A stretch of DNA of 27,087 nt, taken from IMG/VR virus record IMGVR_UViG_3300020418_000038, positions 1 to 27,087 of that record; one strand, written 5' to 3'. A program made the position numbers and the translations under genes. The stretch comes from a virus. Shown piece after piece: positions 6,086 to 13,518 of this stretch. Position 1 is the first letter of the stretch. The number at the start of each line of letters is the position of its first letter. The notes below the pieces were generated by a model. It saw nothing but the letters and a program-made list of their open reading frames with translations. It did no database searches and was not told where the DNA came from.

Positions 6086-6616
6086 TCACCGCATGTTGCG
6101 CGCTAACTTTTCCAGACCGCGCGACTCGATGTTGGCCCCCGCCTGATAGATCGCTTCATAGCGACCCTTCCAGATACGAGAAAACCCCGCTCGATTCATC
6201 CCGATAAAGCGCGCTCGATCCATGTCGCTCGGGCGCTTCCTACCCTTCCCGTCGCACACCTCACAATGCACATGGCCGATGGCGCCGTTGCCACGGCACA
6301 TAACGCACACATTCGGATCGCACAGATCATGCACCGCGAGCTTGACCATGCGGGCGACGTAGTCGCGCCCCTCGGGCACCTGCCAGCCCTCGCGCGCGGC
6401 CAGCTTGTACGCCACGTCATACAGGCGAAAATAGACCGGGCGAAGCGCCTTGCGATCCTCGCCATACTTGTAGGTCAGGATCGCGTACTCGCATCGCGTC
6501 ATGCCTTGGCACGCGCCAGCCACGTCGGATTGCTTGATCGCGCCATGCGCCGGATCGACCTTTTCGAGCTTCGGCGAGCCCGGCGTCATGCGCGTGAGTA
6601 GGCTTTCAGCACCCAT
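6086..6616 (-). CDS. Q-like late antitermination protein
   Basis: This 176-residue protein has a DnaJ-type zinc knuckle, CVMCRGNG and CEVCDGKG (Cys 104, 107, 118, 121). It is followed by a basic helical segment with FSRIWKGRYEAIYQ and a Leu-rich C-terminus. This order is typical of Q-type phage antiterminators that load on paused RNA polymerase at the late promoter. As the last gene of the replication operon its position also suits Q. AAGGAG lies seven bases before the ATG, and its start overlaps the upstream nuclease by 11 bases. A NinG-like or other zinc protein is the main alternative. Confidence 0.55.
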   Translation of the reverse strand: MGAESLLTRMTPGSPKLEKVDPAHGAIKQSDVAGACQGMTRCEYAILTYKYGEDRKALRPVYFRLYDVAYKLAAREGWQVPEGRDYVARMVKLAVHDLCDPNVCVMCRGNGAIGHVHCEVCDGKGRKRPSDMDRARFIGMNRAGFSRIWKGRYEAIYQAGANIESRGLEKLARNMR

Positions 6617-6890
6617 CTAGCAGCTCCTTTGCCTCGTCCATGTCTCGCACCACGACAACGTCGCCGCGCCACGCCTCGTGCCACTCGTGTTCGTCGCTCG
6701 TGAGTCGCTGTTTAGACGGCGCCTTGTTGCCGTCCTTCACCTCGATCAGCAGGTTCCGGCCGCGCATCCCGGCGACCAGATCAGGGAACCCACCGCCGAG
6801 CGCGGACGTGATGGCGACACTCGCGCCGAGCTTGCGCATCCCGGCGACAATGGCGTTCTGATTCGCGTCGATCTTGGCCGCTCGCCTCAA
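6606..6890 (-). CDS. VRR-NUC-type nuclease
   Basis: This 94-residue protein has the pattern of a small PD-(D/E)XK nuclease of the VRR-NUC group: KIDANQNAIV, GGGFPDLV (Asp 37), LLIEVKDG (Glu 50, Lys 52), and SDEHEWHEAWRG. Such proteins cut branched or other DNA in replication and repair. The start is best placed at a TTG at 6890, giving a TTGA overlap with the preceding stop. The next upstream in-frame start lies deep inside the neighbouring gene and would add an Arg/Gly-rich shadow sequence. Confidence 0.75.
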   Translation of the reverse strand: MRRAAKIDANQNAIVAGMRKLGASVAITSALGGGFPDLVAGMRGRNLLIEVKDGNKAPSKQRLTSDEHEWHEAWRGDVVVVRDMDEAKELLDGC

Positions 6891-7114
6891 GACACCCCCT
6901 GCGTTCGCACGCGCGCCGCGTTGATCGCCTGCGCCGTCGCCACGGCCGCGCGATCCTGAGCCCGCTCCTTTTCCGCGTCGATCCAGTCGGCGCACGTCGC
7001 GAGTTTCTTGGATAGCTCGCGCGTTTCGTCGGGCGTCATGTCACGCACGACCTTGGGGATCAGAGAGATCGTTCGCTCGCGGCGATCCCCGCTCACAATG
7101 TATTTCGCTGTCAT
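6887..7114 (-). CDS. Small hypothetical protein
   Basis: This 75-residue charged helical protein contains VRDMTPDETRELSKKLATCADWIDAEKE-like helices and an Ala-rich C-terminus. No family is recognised. Its ATG is preceded by GAGGGTTAGAC, in which the TTAGAC motif supplies the TAG stop of the upstream nuclease gene. The gene is embedded between two nuclease genes in a fully overlapping operon, so a role in DNA metabolism is plausible but unproven. Confidence 0.6.
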   Translation of the reverse strand: MTAKYIVSGDRRERTISLIPKVVRDMTPDETRELSKKLATCADWIDAEKERAQDRAAVATAQAINAARVRTQGVS

Positions 7115-7116
7115 GT

Positions 7117-7464
7117 CTAACCCTCGCTCATGGCCGCGCGTACCTTCGCGCCGACCGTGTTGTCCTCAGACTCGGCGACAAGCCGGTCTTGCAGCCGAAC
7201 CATGTCACGCTGTGTCATGCCGTACTTTTCCTCGACGCCCCAACCGTCGACGCTGCCGTAGACCTTCGCCCTGTGATGGACGAACGGGCACGCGCCGAAC
7301 GTGAAAGCGTGGCCGAGACGCCGGAATCCGTCTGTGACGTGGTGAACGTCGCATGGCGTGTAATGGCGCATGTCTCCCATGTCTAACTTGCACAGGAGAC
7401 AGCCCAAGTCCTTGATGACCTCCATGCGGCGATGCTCCGCTTTCGTCGGTTGCTGCGTTTTCAT
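7117..7464 (-). CDS. Ref-like RecA-dependent HNH nuclease
   Basis: This 115-residue protein matches the recombination-enhancement (phage P1 Ref-like) HNH family: CLLC (Cys 22, 25), CDVHH (His 41, 42), FRRLGHAFT, and CPFVHH (Cys 59, His 63, 64). Family members are nicking or cutting nucleases, and P1 Ref is guided by RecA filaments. The start is the ATG at 7464 that overlaps the previous stop as ATGA; a longer in-frame form would run through the upstream gene. It adds a second recombination activity to the ERF/YqaJ pair. Confidence 0.75.
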   Translation of the reverse strand: MKTQQPTKAEHRRMEVIKDLGCLLCKLDMGDMRHYTPCDVHHVTDGFRRLGHAFTFGACPFVHHRAKVYGSVDGWGVEEKYGMTQRDMVRLQDRLVAESEDNTVGAKVRAAMSEG

Positions 7465-7676
7465 TGCAGCCCGGAGACGTAAAACGGCTCGTGCGGGTAG
7501 CTTGCTGACAGATCGCGCGCCAGCGCCTCCGCGCATTCGCGACCGCATCGCATGGCAATCGGCACCCCGGATGATTCGGAGACCACGAAACGATGCCCGG
7601 CCGGGCAATCAAGTCCCGACTGCCGGCCGATAAGCACTTCGATGTCTACCGTGTCGCTGTCGTCGGGATCGGTCAT
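7461..7676 (-). CDS. Small hypothetical Cys-containing protein
   Basis: This 71-residue acidic protein starts at an ATG that overlaps the upstream stop (TGATG). It has a CPAGHRFVVS segment and a later CGRECAEALA segment, so three cysteines and a histidine could bind one zinc. Its family is not recognised. It is translationally coupled on both sides. Confidence 0.6.
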   Translation of the reverse strand: MTDPDDSDTVDIEVLIGRQSGLDCPAGHRFVVSESSGVPIAMRCGRECAEALARDLSASYPHEPFYVSGLQ

Positions 7677-8191
7677 CACTTGCCCTCTCGCTCGCTGAGC
7701 CATTCGCTGTAATGCTGTGCTATGGCGTCGTACTTGGCTGCGGCCGTGTCGTCATGGTCGAGCGCCTTGCGCGTGGATATGCCGCACGCGGTCTTGATCG
7801 CCTCGCCCGCGTAGTGCGCTGTCGCCTTGTCGGCCAGCCCCATGTCGATCAGGAATTGCTGGAACAGCGGCGCCTGCGCCTTGGCAATGGCGTCGTCGGC
7901 CTTGCCGCCCCGGACGTGCGCGTACTGCTCGGCGGACGGCTGCGGCACCTCGGCCTCGTTATCGTCCAGCTCGATCACGATTAGACGCATCCGCTTGCCG
8001 GGCTCTTTTTTGCCCTTGCCCTTGCGCGTCTGGTGGACGGTCAACGGCTCGATGTCGTCGTCGTCGGCGAAGTAGAACGTCGCGCGGGCGTCGGTTACGT
8101 CCTGCGCGGTCTCGTGTCGACGGCCCCAGAAGCCGAGATAGGCTTCGGTGTCTAACAACACGGCTTTCTCGTTGACGGCGGATTCGCTCAT
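7676..8191 (-). CDS. Hypothetical protein of the replication operon
   Basis: This 171-residue acidic protein starts at 8191 in an ATGA overlap with the upstream gene. It has an N-terminal beta-rich part with an FYFADDDDIEPL segment and a Lys/Gly-rich loop (KGKGKKEPGKR). The helical C-terminus ends in HYSEWLSEREGK. I do not recognise it. Its location between primase and nuclease genes suggests a DNA-replication or recombination accessory role. Confidence 0.6.
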   Translation of the reverse strand: MSESAVNEKAVLLDTEAYLGFWGRRHETAQDVTDARATFYFADDDDIEPLTVHQTRKGKGKKEPGKRMRLIVIELDDNEAEVPQPSAEQYAHVRGGKADDAIAKAQAPLFQQFLIDMGLADKATAHYAGEAIKTACGISTRKALDHDDTAAAKYDAIAQHYSEWLSEREGK

Positions 8192-8391
8192 TCGCTTTCT
8201 CCGGTTGCCTTGATTGCGGTCTTGGGCTTGATCGCGCAGTCGTCGAACCAATCCGGCTCGCGGCCTACGATGTGGCCGTTCTCAGACGCATAGAGCACCT
8301 TCACGTCGAAGCCGAGCGCTTCAAACTTGTCCTTGAGCGCTGCGGTCTCAGGGAATCGCTCGCGGTTCTTGTCACGCTGCGCTTCGGTCAC
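8188..8391 (-). CDS. Small hypothetical protein
   Basis: This 67-residue protein begins at a GTG inside the 3' end of the primase gene (20-base overlap) and ends in an ATGA overlap. Its N-terminal half is a charged helix, followed by FEALGFDVKVLYASENG and a C-terminal charged tail. No family is recognised. The weak ribosome-binding site suggests translation depends on coupling to the primase. Confidence 0.55.
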   Translation of the reverse strand: MTEAQRDKNRERFPETAALKDKFEALGFDVKVLYASENGHIVGREPDWFDDCAIKPKTAIKATGESE

Positions 8392-9319
8392 GGATCGCTA
8401 CCCATTCGTTGTGCCAGTCGCCGACGTTGTCGGGGATCATTACGTGCCCGCCAAGACCGCTATTGCGGCAGGCGAACGCCCCGGCATAGGCCGCTGCATG
8501 ACCGGCTAAATTGATGTCGTTGTCTCCAAAGAACGTCACGGATTCGACGTGCTCGGGCGGGCGAAACGACTTCATGCCCGCCGTCGAGATCACGGCCCAT
8601 ACCGGCATTCGGAAAATATGCGCGGCGGCGATGGCGGTCTCGATGCCCTCGGCAACGCCGAGCTTGGTATGCGCGGCCCGGAAGAGACGGATCGCGCCAC
8701 CACGGACGCTGCCCGGCGCGCGCAGTAGCTTCTTGGACGGCATGTCGTCGCCAATGTCGAGCTTCGCCGCGCCGTCGAGATAGGTCGCGTGCCACGTCAC
8801 CGGCTGGCCGCTGGCGTTGCGCACGAGAGACAGCATCGCCGGATAGTCGCCGACGTGCTCGCCGTCGTGGTAGTAGCTCACCGCCTCGTGAAAACGCACG
8901 TCACGGATCTTCCACGTCACGCCGCGCGCCTTGAGATACCGCGACGCCAGATCACGGCCGTCGAGCGGCTTGCTGTTGTCGCGCAACTGGCGAAGGCGCA
9001 CGCGCGGATCGCGGCCACGACGCCCTGTGCTCGCCTGTGCCGCGCGACCGATAACCGACTCGACCGACCGGGCCGCTGTCGCATAGTCGACGCCATTACG
9101 GCGCATGACGAGATCGAAGCCATTGCCAGACGTGCCGCCTTCGCAGCCCCGGCAAACCCATGTACCCATGCCCTTCGCATCGTCGAACGTGAAGCGATCA
9201 TTGCCGCCGCATACGGGACAGGGGCGCCCTTTGCCGTCCAGCAGCTCCGAGCTGACGCCGAGCGCGGCGAGAATCGCCCGCCACTGCCCGCGTGCATGTT
9301 CTCGAAGCTCGGCGCTCAT
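8372..9319 (-). CDS. DNA primase (zinc finger + Toprim)
   Basis: This 315-residue primase resembles the P4-alpha/TraC-type short primases of phages. The zinc finger is CPVC (Cys 34, 37) with CRGC (Cys 56, 59) bracketing DRFTFDD. The Toprim core shows GVAEGIETA (Glu 224) and FFGDNDINLAG (Asp 266, Asp 268). It makes RNA primers for phage replication, probably with the operon's helicase. There is no fused helicase domain, unlike the full P4 alpha protein. Start 9319 forms an ATGA overlap with the upstream gene. Confidence 0.85.
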   Translation of the reverse strand: MSAELREHARGQWRAILAALGVSSELLDGKGRPCPVCGGNDRFTFDDAKGMGTWVCRGCEGGTSGNGFDLVMRRNGVDYATAARSVESVIGRAAQASTGRRGRDPRVRLRQLRDNSKPLDGRDLASRYLKARGVTWKIRDVRFHEAVSYYHDGEHVGDYPAMLSLVRNASGQPVTWHATYLDGAAKLDIGDDMPSKKLLRAPGSVRGGAIRLFRAAHTKLGVAEGIETAIAAAHIFRMPVWAVISTAGMKSFRPPEHVESVTFFGDNDINLAGHAAAYAGAFACRNSGLGGHVMIPDNVGDWHNEWVAIRDRSAA

Positions 9320-9564
9320 GCCGGGAGAATGTCGACGCCGGTATACGTGACCCGGTCGACCGGACGCCCGGTCTTGCGCTCCGCATACCGCATCAGCGCG
9401 TCATGCGACACGCGCGACACGAAGCAACGAACCGGGCGCTTGGGGCGGCGCTCGTCGACGGCATAGTCCTTGACGGCGCAGATATAGCGGTATATCCAGT
9501 TCGCCAGCTCGCGCGCCTCGACGTTGTTCGTCTTGCGAATCTCAGAAATCTCGACTCGAATCAT
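9316..9564 (-). CDS. Small hypothetical protein between helicase and primase
   Basis: This 82-residue protein overlaps both neighbours by four bases (ATGA). It has a helix (EARELANWIYRYICAVKDYA) followed by a basic stretch and a final strand. No family or motif is recognised. Strict coupling to helicase and primase suggests a replication accessory protein, for example a loader or adaptor, but this is inferred only from context. Confidence 0.6.
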   Translation of the reverse strand: MIRVEISEIRKTNNVEARELANWIYRYICAVKDYAVDERRPKRPVRCFVSRVSHDALMRYAERKTGRPVDRVTYTGVDILPA

Positions 9565-11090
9565 GCAGCCCTCCGCTGGCTTTTAGTGGCTTGGAAAAAG
9601 GCGATGTCGCGGCTCTTGACCCAAGCGCGCGTCTCGCGTGTCGGCTCGTAGGGCATGGCGTTATTGACGCGGGGATCGTTCGGCCAGACCGAGTAACGCT
9701 CCCGGTACTTGTGCTTGGCCCACCCCTCCTTGTTCCGGCGCTCCGCGCAAATCCATAGGAGCTGGCCGAAAAAGGCGTGCTTTTCCTCCCATGTGTGCTT
9801 GCGGTTATCGCGCTTTCCGTCGCGTTCGAGCTTGGTCAGCTCCGCGTCGGCCCATGTCACGACCTCGCGGCCCTTCGGCTGTGCCTCGCCGCACGACGGG
9901 CATCTATCCGATGTCGGGCGCGTATAGACAAACTCGCAGTGCGCGCATGTGATGGGCTTGGGCTCCGCGTTCTCGACGCGGCGCTCATGCTGTCGGTCTT
10001 GCACGCGCGAGCCCGGATCAAGCGACCACTCGACCGGCTCGTCGACGAAGCCGTGCAGATCGACGGCGCCCGCATGGTCGATCACGATGCAGTCGCTCTT
10101 GCCCTCGTCTAATCGCAGCGCACGACCGACCATCTGATGAAAGAGCACGATGGATTTAGTCGGGCGGGCAATGACGCAGCAGGAGATCGACGGCTCGTCC
10201 CAACCGATGTTGAGCACCGCGCAGTTCGTGATGACCTGCGTTTCGCCACGCCGCACGCGAGACAGGATCGCGTCGCGCTCGTCGGCCTCGGTGTTGCCGT
10301 CGATATGCTCGGCCGTGACCCCGGCCGCTTCGAATTGATCGCGCAGATGGCGGCTGTGCGCCACTGTGGCGGCGAATACGACCGTGGGCCGGCCCTGCGC
10401 CAGCCGTAGCCAGTTCGTGACCACGTCGCCGACCAGCTCGGCCTTATTGGCGCGTTCCTCGATGTCTTTCGAGACCCACTCGCCGTCGCGCGTCTGCGCG
10501 CCGGTCATGTCGGGGCGCGAACCGCCGTAATACTCAGGCTTGACCAGCCAGCCCTGCTCAATCAGGTCGCCGATGTCCGGGCCTTCGACCAGATCATCGA
10601 AGTAATTGCCGAGCCCTTTGCCGTTCGGTAGTGCCGGCGTGGCGGACAGGCCGACCACCCGAGCATTCGGGTACGCATCGAATATCTGCCCGGCCGATGG
10701 CGTGGCGAACAGATGCGCCTCGTCGGCAATTATGAGATCAGCGGGCGGCAGTTCGATCTTTTGCGACCGGATGGCGCGGGCATGGAGCGTGTCCTTAGAC
10801 ACGACTTGCAGCGGTTCCGATGCCGAGCGCGGCTCGCCGGCCATGATGACGCCGTGCCGCATGTTCGCCTCGGCGAGCTTGCCGGAGGCTTGGAGGACGA
10901 GCTGGCGGCGCGGCGCGAGGAATAGCGCGTTGTTCGACTGCTCGCTGGCGAGCTTGAGCACTTCGCGTGCCACAACGGTTTTCCCGGCGCCAGTCGGCAG
11001 GCGCAGTACGGGGCGTTTCGAGCCCGAGCGAAGCGCGCGGCGCAGATCGTGGATGGCGTCTTTCTGGAATTGCCGTAGTTCAAAAGCCAT
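9561..11090 (-). CDS. SF2 DEAH helicase with C-terminal zinc ribbon
   Basis: This 509-residue superfamily 2 helicase has motif I LPTGAGKT (31-38), motif II DEAH (123-126), motif III SAT (149-151), motif VI QMVGRALR (319-326), and a CAHC/CPSC zinc ribbon (Cys 382, 385, 397, 400). The remaining 100 residues are basic. Such helicases are common in phage replication operons and may unwind or remodel DNA at forks or origins. It heads the leftward operon. Its promoter at 11120-11125 overlaps operator 11105-11121, so it is probably silent in lysogens. Confidence 0.85.
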   Translation of the reverse strand: MAFELRQFQKDAIHDLRRALRSGSKRPVLRLPTGAGKTVVAREVLKLASEQSNNALFLAPRRQLVLQASGKLAEANMRHGVIMAGEPRSASEPLQVVSKDTLHARAIRSQKIELPPADLIIADEAHLFATPSAGQIFDAYPNARVVGLSATPALPNGKGLGNYFDDLVEGPDIGDLIEQGWLVKPEYYGGSRPDMTGAQTRDGEWVSKDIEERANKAELVGDVVTNWLRLAQGRPTVVFAATVAHSRHLRDQFEAAGVTAEHIDGNTEADERDAILSRVRRGETQVITNCAVLNIGWDEPSISCCVIARPTKSIVLFHQMVGRALRLDEGKSDCIVIDHAGAVDLHGFVDEPVEWSLDPGSRVQDRQHERRVENAEPKPITCAHCEFVYTRPTSDRCPSCGEAQPKGREVVTWADAELTKLERDGKRDNRKHTWEEKHAFFGQLLWICAERRNKEGWAKHKYRERYSVWPNDPRVNNAMPYEPTRETRAWVKSRDIAFFQATKSQRRAA

Positions 11091-11104
11091 GTCGCCCCTC
11101 TTTC

Positions 11105-11121
11105 GTTATTGCTGCGCTAAC
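11105..11121. promoter_or_regulatory. Repressor operator O3
   Basis: GTTATTGCTGCGCTAAC fits the operator class with one arm mismatch (GTTAT). A further CTAAC half-site lies at 11147-11151. Confidence 0.6.
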
Positions 11122-11128
11122 TATAACA
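11120..11128 (-). promoter_or_regulatory. Leftward promoter of the replication operon (PL-like)
   Basis: On the minus strand, TGTTATAGT is an extended -10 (TGn plus TATAGT, five of six matches). No good -35 is seen. The operator begins within its last bases, so the repressor would cover the start site. Confidence 0.55.
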
Positions 11129-11587
11129 CAGACCTTGGGCGTTTTGCTAACTCTCGCGGCAAAAATTAGCTCAGCGGCACGCGCGGACAGTGCCTACTAG
11201 CCAATAGTTAACTATGGATGAATCCCCTGAACCCTTATCCCAAGAGCGGAGAGCCCCCTTTGCGCACGCGGGGCGAACCGTCGCACGCTCAGGAGGCCAA
11301 CCGCTCAACGTGAACCCTTAGAGCCCGTTGCTGCGGCCGGGGGCGCGGGCACGCTCCCCGGTTGCCGGCTCGTCTCGTGCCCGAGACCGCTGGGGCGTCC
11401 GGCTTTCGCCCTACCTGCGGCTATCCAGCGTCCTTAACTCTCGCCGCTTTGCGCCGTGCCGCCGAGCTGTGACGTGGGGATACCACGGGACATATAGGCG
11501 CGGCACGGTGCGGTTAGCGGCGAAAGCTGAACAAGAGCTTTACAACCGCTAACCGCGCGCTGTACTGTTAGCAACGCGCGAAGGTCG
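11126..11587. other. Structured gene-free leader upstream of the helicase
   Basis: About 460 bases between the Cro-like gene and the helicase promoter, without a credible ORF. On the minus strand it contains CGCTCTT (11242-11248) and GCTCTT (11533-11538), partial matches to boxA. It also has a potential branched fold around 11244-11310 (GAGCGG/CCGCTC) and the long hairpin at 11510-11556. An untranslated RNA or a left nut site is possible. Confidence 0.4.
11510..11556. repeat. Long nested inverted repeat
   Basis: GCGGTTAGCGG (11510-11520) is an exact inverted repeat of 11546-11556. Inside it AAAGCT (11523-11528) pairs with AGCTTT (11536-11541). The outer arms carry the GTTAG/CTAAC bases of the operator. 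Confidence 0.65.
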
Positions 11588-11806
11588 CTAACTTTCCTTA
11601 GTACGATGTCGTTTCTTGAACCGCACAAGGCTTTCGAAGTCGATAACTCCCTCAGATTGCAGGCAAATCTTGTTTGCCAGATCAGGGGATGGTCGACTGA
11701 ATCGGTACATGATTTGGCGGTAGTACCCGTAAGACGTACCGGCGCCCTCGGCCACGTCGCGTGCCCATTGGGTGCCGTACTCTCGGTGTGCTGCCAAAGC
11801 ATCCAT
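11588..11806 (-). CDS. Cro-like regulator
   Basis: This 72-residue basic protein is divergent from the repressor, as Cro is in lambdoid phages. Residues about 12-40 (YGTQWARDVAEGAGTSYGYY and on) can form a helix-turn-helix, with basic residues following. It has no ribosome-binding site. A promoter TTGCAT-17-TAACCT (11842-11814) would start transcription at or next to the ATG, so its mRNA is probably leaderless. The operator at 11816-11832 lies inside that promoter. The family is judged from size and location, and the sequence match is weak. Confidence 0.55.
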   Translation of the reverse strand: MDALAAHREYGTQWARDVAEGAGTSYGYYRQIMYRFSRPSPDLANKICLQSEGVIDFESLVRFKKRHRTKES

Positions 11807-11813
11807 GCGGCGC

Positions 11814-11842
11814 AGGTTAGCATGACGTTAACCGTAATGCAA
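11814..11842 (-). promoter_or_regulatory. Promoter of the Cro-like gene with operator O4
   Basis: Minus strand: TTGCAT (11842-11837), 17 bases, TAACCT (11819-11814). The operator GTTAGCATGACGTTAAC covers 11816-11832. The -10 starts inside the operator arm CTAAC as read on the minus strand, and the ATG follows seven bases after the -10. Confidence 0.6.
11816..11832. promoter_or_regulatory. Repressor operator O4
   Basis: GTTAGCATGACGTTAAC, arms GTTAG/TTAAC. A related half-site GTTAGCGTGACG begins at 11866. Confidence 0.65.
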
Positions 11843-11918
11843 CATCTACTAAGACCGGGGCGAAAGTTAGCGTGACGCGCCACTTTCGCTGTCTAATCCG
11901 CAAAATTAGCGTTGCCGA

Positions 11919-11948
11919 TTGACGACAGTGTTAGTGCCACGTTAATCT
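11919..11948 (+). promoter_or_regulatory. Repressor promoter (autoregulated)
   Basis: TTGACG (11919-11924), 18 bases, TAATCT (11943-11948). Operator GTTAGTGCCACGTTAAT (11930-11946) lies between the two hexamers, so the repressor should control itself. Confidence 0.55.
11930..11946. promoter_or_regulatory. Repressor operator O5
   Basis: GTTAGTGCCACGTTAAT matches the left arm exactly and has TTAAT as right arm. It lies 27 bases upstream of the repressor start codon. Confidence 0.6.
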
Positions 11949-11972
11949 GATTGCTCGCAAGAGGAAAACGCC

Positions 11973-12578
11973 ATGATCGAGGACACACGAAGGGAAAACC
12001 TAAAAGCCCTTGTGGAAGAACTCGGGGGACGTTCGGTGCTGGCGGATTTGATGGGATGCCGCCCGAACTACATTAGCCAGCTCGCACACGGTCACGCTTC
12101 ATTCGGGCCGCGCGCCGCGCGCCGCATCGAGGACGCGGCTGAGCTTTCGAAAGGCTGGATTGACACCCCGCGTGACATGAACATCCACCAGCTTCCGGTC
12201 TTGGCGCCTAGTGAGACGTTGCTGCCCGTCAAGCAGCGGCGAAACTTAGAACCCAAGAGGCACGCGACTTTTATGCTAGAAAAGAAGTCAGAGAGCGCTT
12301 TCGCCGTACAGGTCGAGGACTCACTGATGACCGGAGGGGAGACGGCATCGTTTCCAGTCGGAACGATTATCGCGGTCGAGCCGGAGATTGAGCCCCAAGA
12401 GGATCAGTTCGTATGGGCGACGCCCGACAACGAGGAAACGCCAGTCTTTCGCAAGCTCACGCGCGACGGTGCGAGCTGGTATCTGGCGCCGACCAATCAG
12501 CGTTACCCGGTCAAGCCGATTAGCGACTTAGACCGGATCATCGGCGTCGTCACGTCGGCGCAGCAGTCGCTTCTATGA
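11973..12578 (+). CDS. CI/LexA-like phage repressor
   Basis: This 201-residue protein has an N-terminal helix-turn-helix (about residues 17-45, with GGRSVLADLMGCRPNYISQL). Its C-terminal domain is of the S24 peptidase type: VEDSLMTGG (Ser 117), SFPVGTIIAVEP, and VFRKLTRDG (Lys 161), the expected Ser-Lys pair for self-cleavage. No Ala-Gly cleavage bond is evident between the domains, so induction by cleavage is uncertain. AGAGG precedes the ATG. It should maintain lysogeny through the GTTAG-N7-CTAAC operators and is followed by a strong terminator. Confidence 0.85.
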   Translation: MIEDTRRENLKALVEELGGRSVLADLMGCRPNYISQLAHGHASFGPRAARRIEDAAELSKGWIDTPRDMNIHQLPVLAPSETLLPVKQRRNLEPKRHATFMLEKKSESAFAVQVEDSLMTGGETASFPVGTIIAVEPEIEPQEDQFVWATPDNEETPVFRKLTRDGASWYLAPTNQRYPVKPISDLDRIIGVVTSAQQSLL

Positions 12579-12605
12579 CCTGACGGGCCGGGAGAAGCGA
12601 ATACG

Positions 12606-12635
12606 CGCCAGTCGAGTTATCGGCTGGCGTTTTTT
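12606..12635 (+). terminator. Rho-independent terminator of the repressor gene
   Basis: CGCCAGTCGA (12606-12615) pairs with TCGGCTGGCG (12620-12629), loop GTTA, ten pairs with one G-U, followed by six T. Confidence 0.9.
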
Positions 12636-12636
12636 A

Positions 12637-12666
12637 TTGCCTCATAGGTTAGTGCCGTGCTAACCT
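12637..12666 (+). promoter_or_regulatory. Promoter of the recombination operon
   Basis: TTGCCT (12637-12642), 18 bases, TAACCT (12661-12666), with operator 12648-12664 between and overlapping the -10. Same geometry as the early promoter at 1938-1966. The -35 is weak. Confidence 0.5.
12648..12664. promoter_or_regulatory. Repressor operator O6
   Basis: GTTAGTGCCGTGCTAAC, differing by one base from the site at 721-737. Confidence 0.7.
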
Positions 12667-12693
12667 AGTTCACGTTGAACGAACGGAGGCAAT

Positions 12694-13515
12694 ATGACCG
12701 ACACGCAGCCTGCCGAGACAGGCGACCCGCGAAACCTGTTGCAGCGCCTCAACGCAGTGCGCGAGCACGTCGCGTATATCAAAAAAGACCTTGACACCAA
12801 CGGCTACAGCGCCGTCTCGCACGATGCCGTGACAGCCGCCGTTCGCCCCGCCTTCATCGACGAGGGCGTGATGGTATTGCCGACCGAGCGTGAGCACGAG
12901 GTTCAAGCCACGTCGCAGACCACGCGCGGCGGCACGCCGATCATGCTTACCGTCGTCACGCTCGACGTTCGGTTTGCCAACGTCGACGATCCCGAGCAGA
13001 CGGTCTACGCCCGCGTCACCGCGCAGGCGCTCGACCACGGCGACAAGGGGCCGGGCAAGGCATGGTCGTATGCGGTCAAGACCGCGATGCTCAAGGTGCT
13101 CTCGCTTGAGACGGGCGAGAACGACGAATCGCGCGTCGAAATGGTGCAGCGGCAAACGCCGATCACCGCGCAGCAGTACCAATACCTGAGCGACCTTCTC
13201 GAATCCGCAGGGCGCAGCGAGGCACAGCTTATCGACGTGCTCAAGCGCAGCGGCATGGAGATCGAGGCGCTTACCGACATGACCGAAGCCGAGTATGGCG
13301 TCGCCGTGTCTAAGGTCGAGGATTCCATTCGCCGCCAGAAGCGCCAGCAGGAAGCCGAGCGCGAGCGCGCCGAGGCGATGGACGGCGAAGGCGAGGCCAA
13401 GACCGAGGCCAAGACCGAGTCGAAGCCGAAGAAGTCGACGAGCAAGAAGTCGACCGGCAAAAGCCAGACCGCCAAGAAATCGAGCGCCAAGAGCGACGCC
13501 AAGGCGGAGGGCTAA
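12694..13515 (+). CDS. erf: ERF-family single-strand annealing protein
   Basis: This 273-residue recombinase resembles the ERF family. The N-terminal part shows the typical VAYIKKDLDTNGYSAVSHDA start, then a beta-rich core and DHGDKGPGKAWSYAVKTAML (about residues 110-130), the family hallmark (DxGDKG, then Y-A-x-K). ERF proteins anneal complementary single strands made by a partner exonuclease, here the YqaJ protein just downstream. The last 60 residues are a low-complexity Lys/Ser/Glu tail. GGAGG precedes the ATG. It is under operator O6. Confidence 0.85.
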   Translation: MTDTQPAETGDPRNLLQRLNAVREHVAYIKKDLDTNGYSAVSHDAVTAAVRPAFIDEGVMVLPTEREHEVQATSQTTRGGTPIMLTVVTLDVRFANVDDPEQTVYARVTAQALDHGDKGPGKAWSYAVKTAMLKVLSLETGENDESRVEMVQRQTPITAQQYQYLSDLLESAGRSEAQLIDVLKRSGMEIEALTDMTEAEYGVAVSKVEDSIRRQKRQQEAERERAEAMDGEGEAKTEAKTESKPKKSTSKKSTGKSQTAKKSSAKSDAKAEG

Positions 13516-13518
13516 GGC

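Noticed and set aside
8789-9466. 225-codon plus-strand open frame
   Set aside because: Antisense to the primase; product is His/Ala/Arg-rich without motifs.
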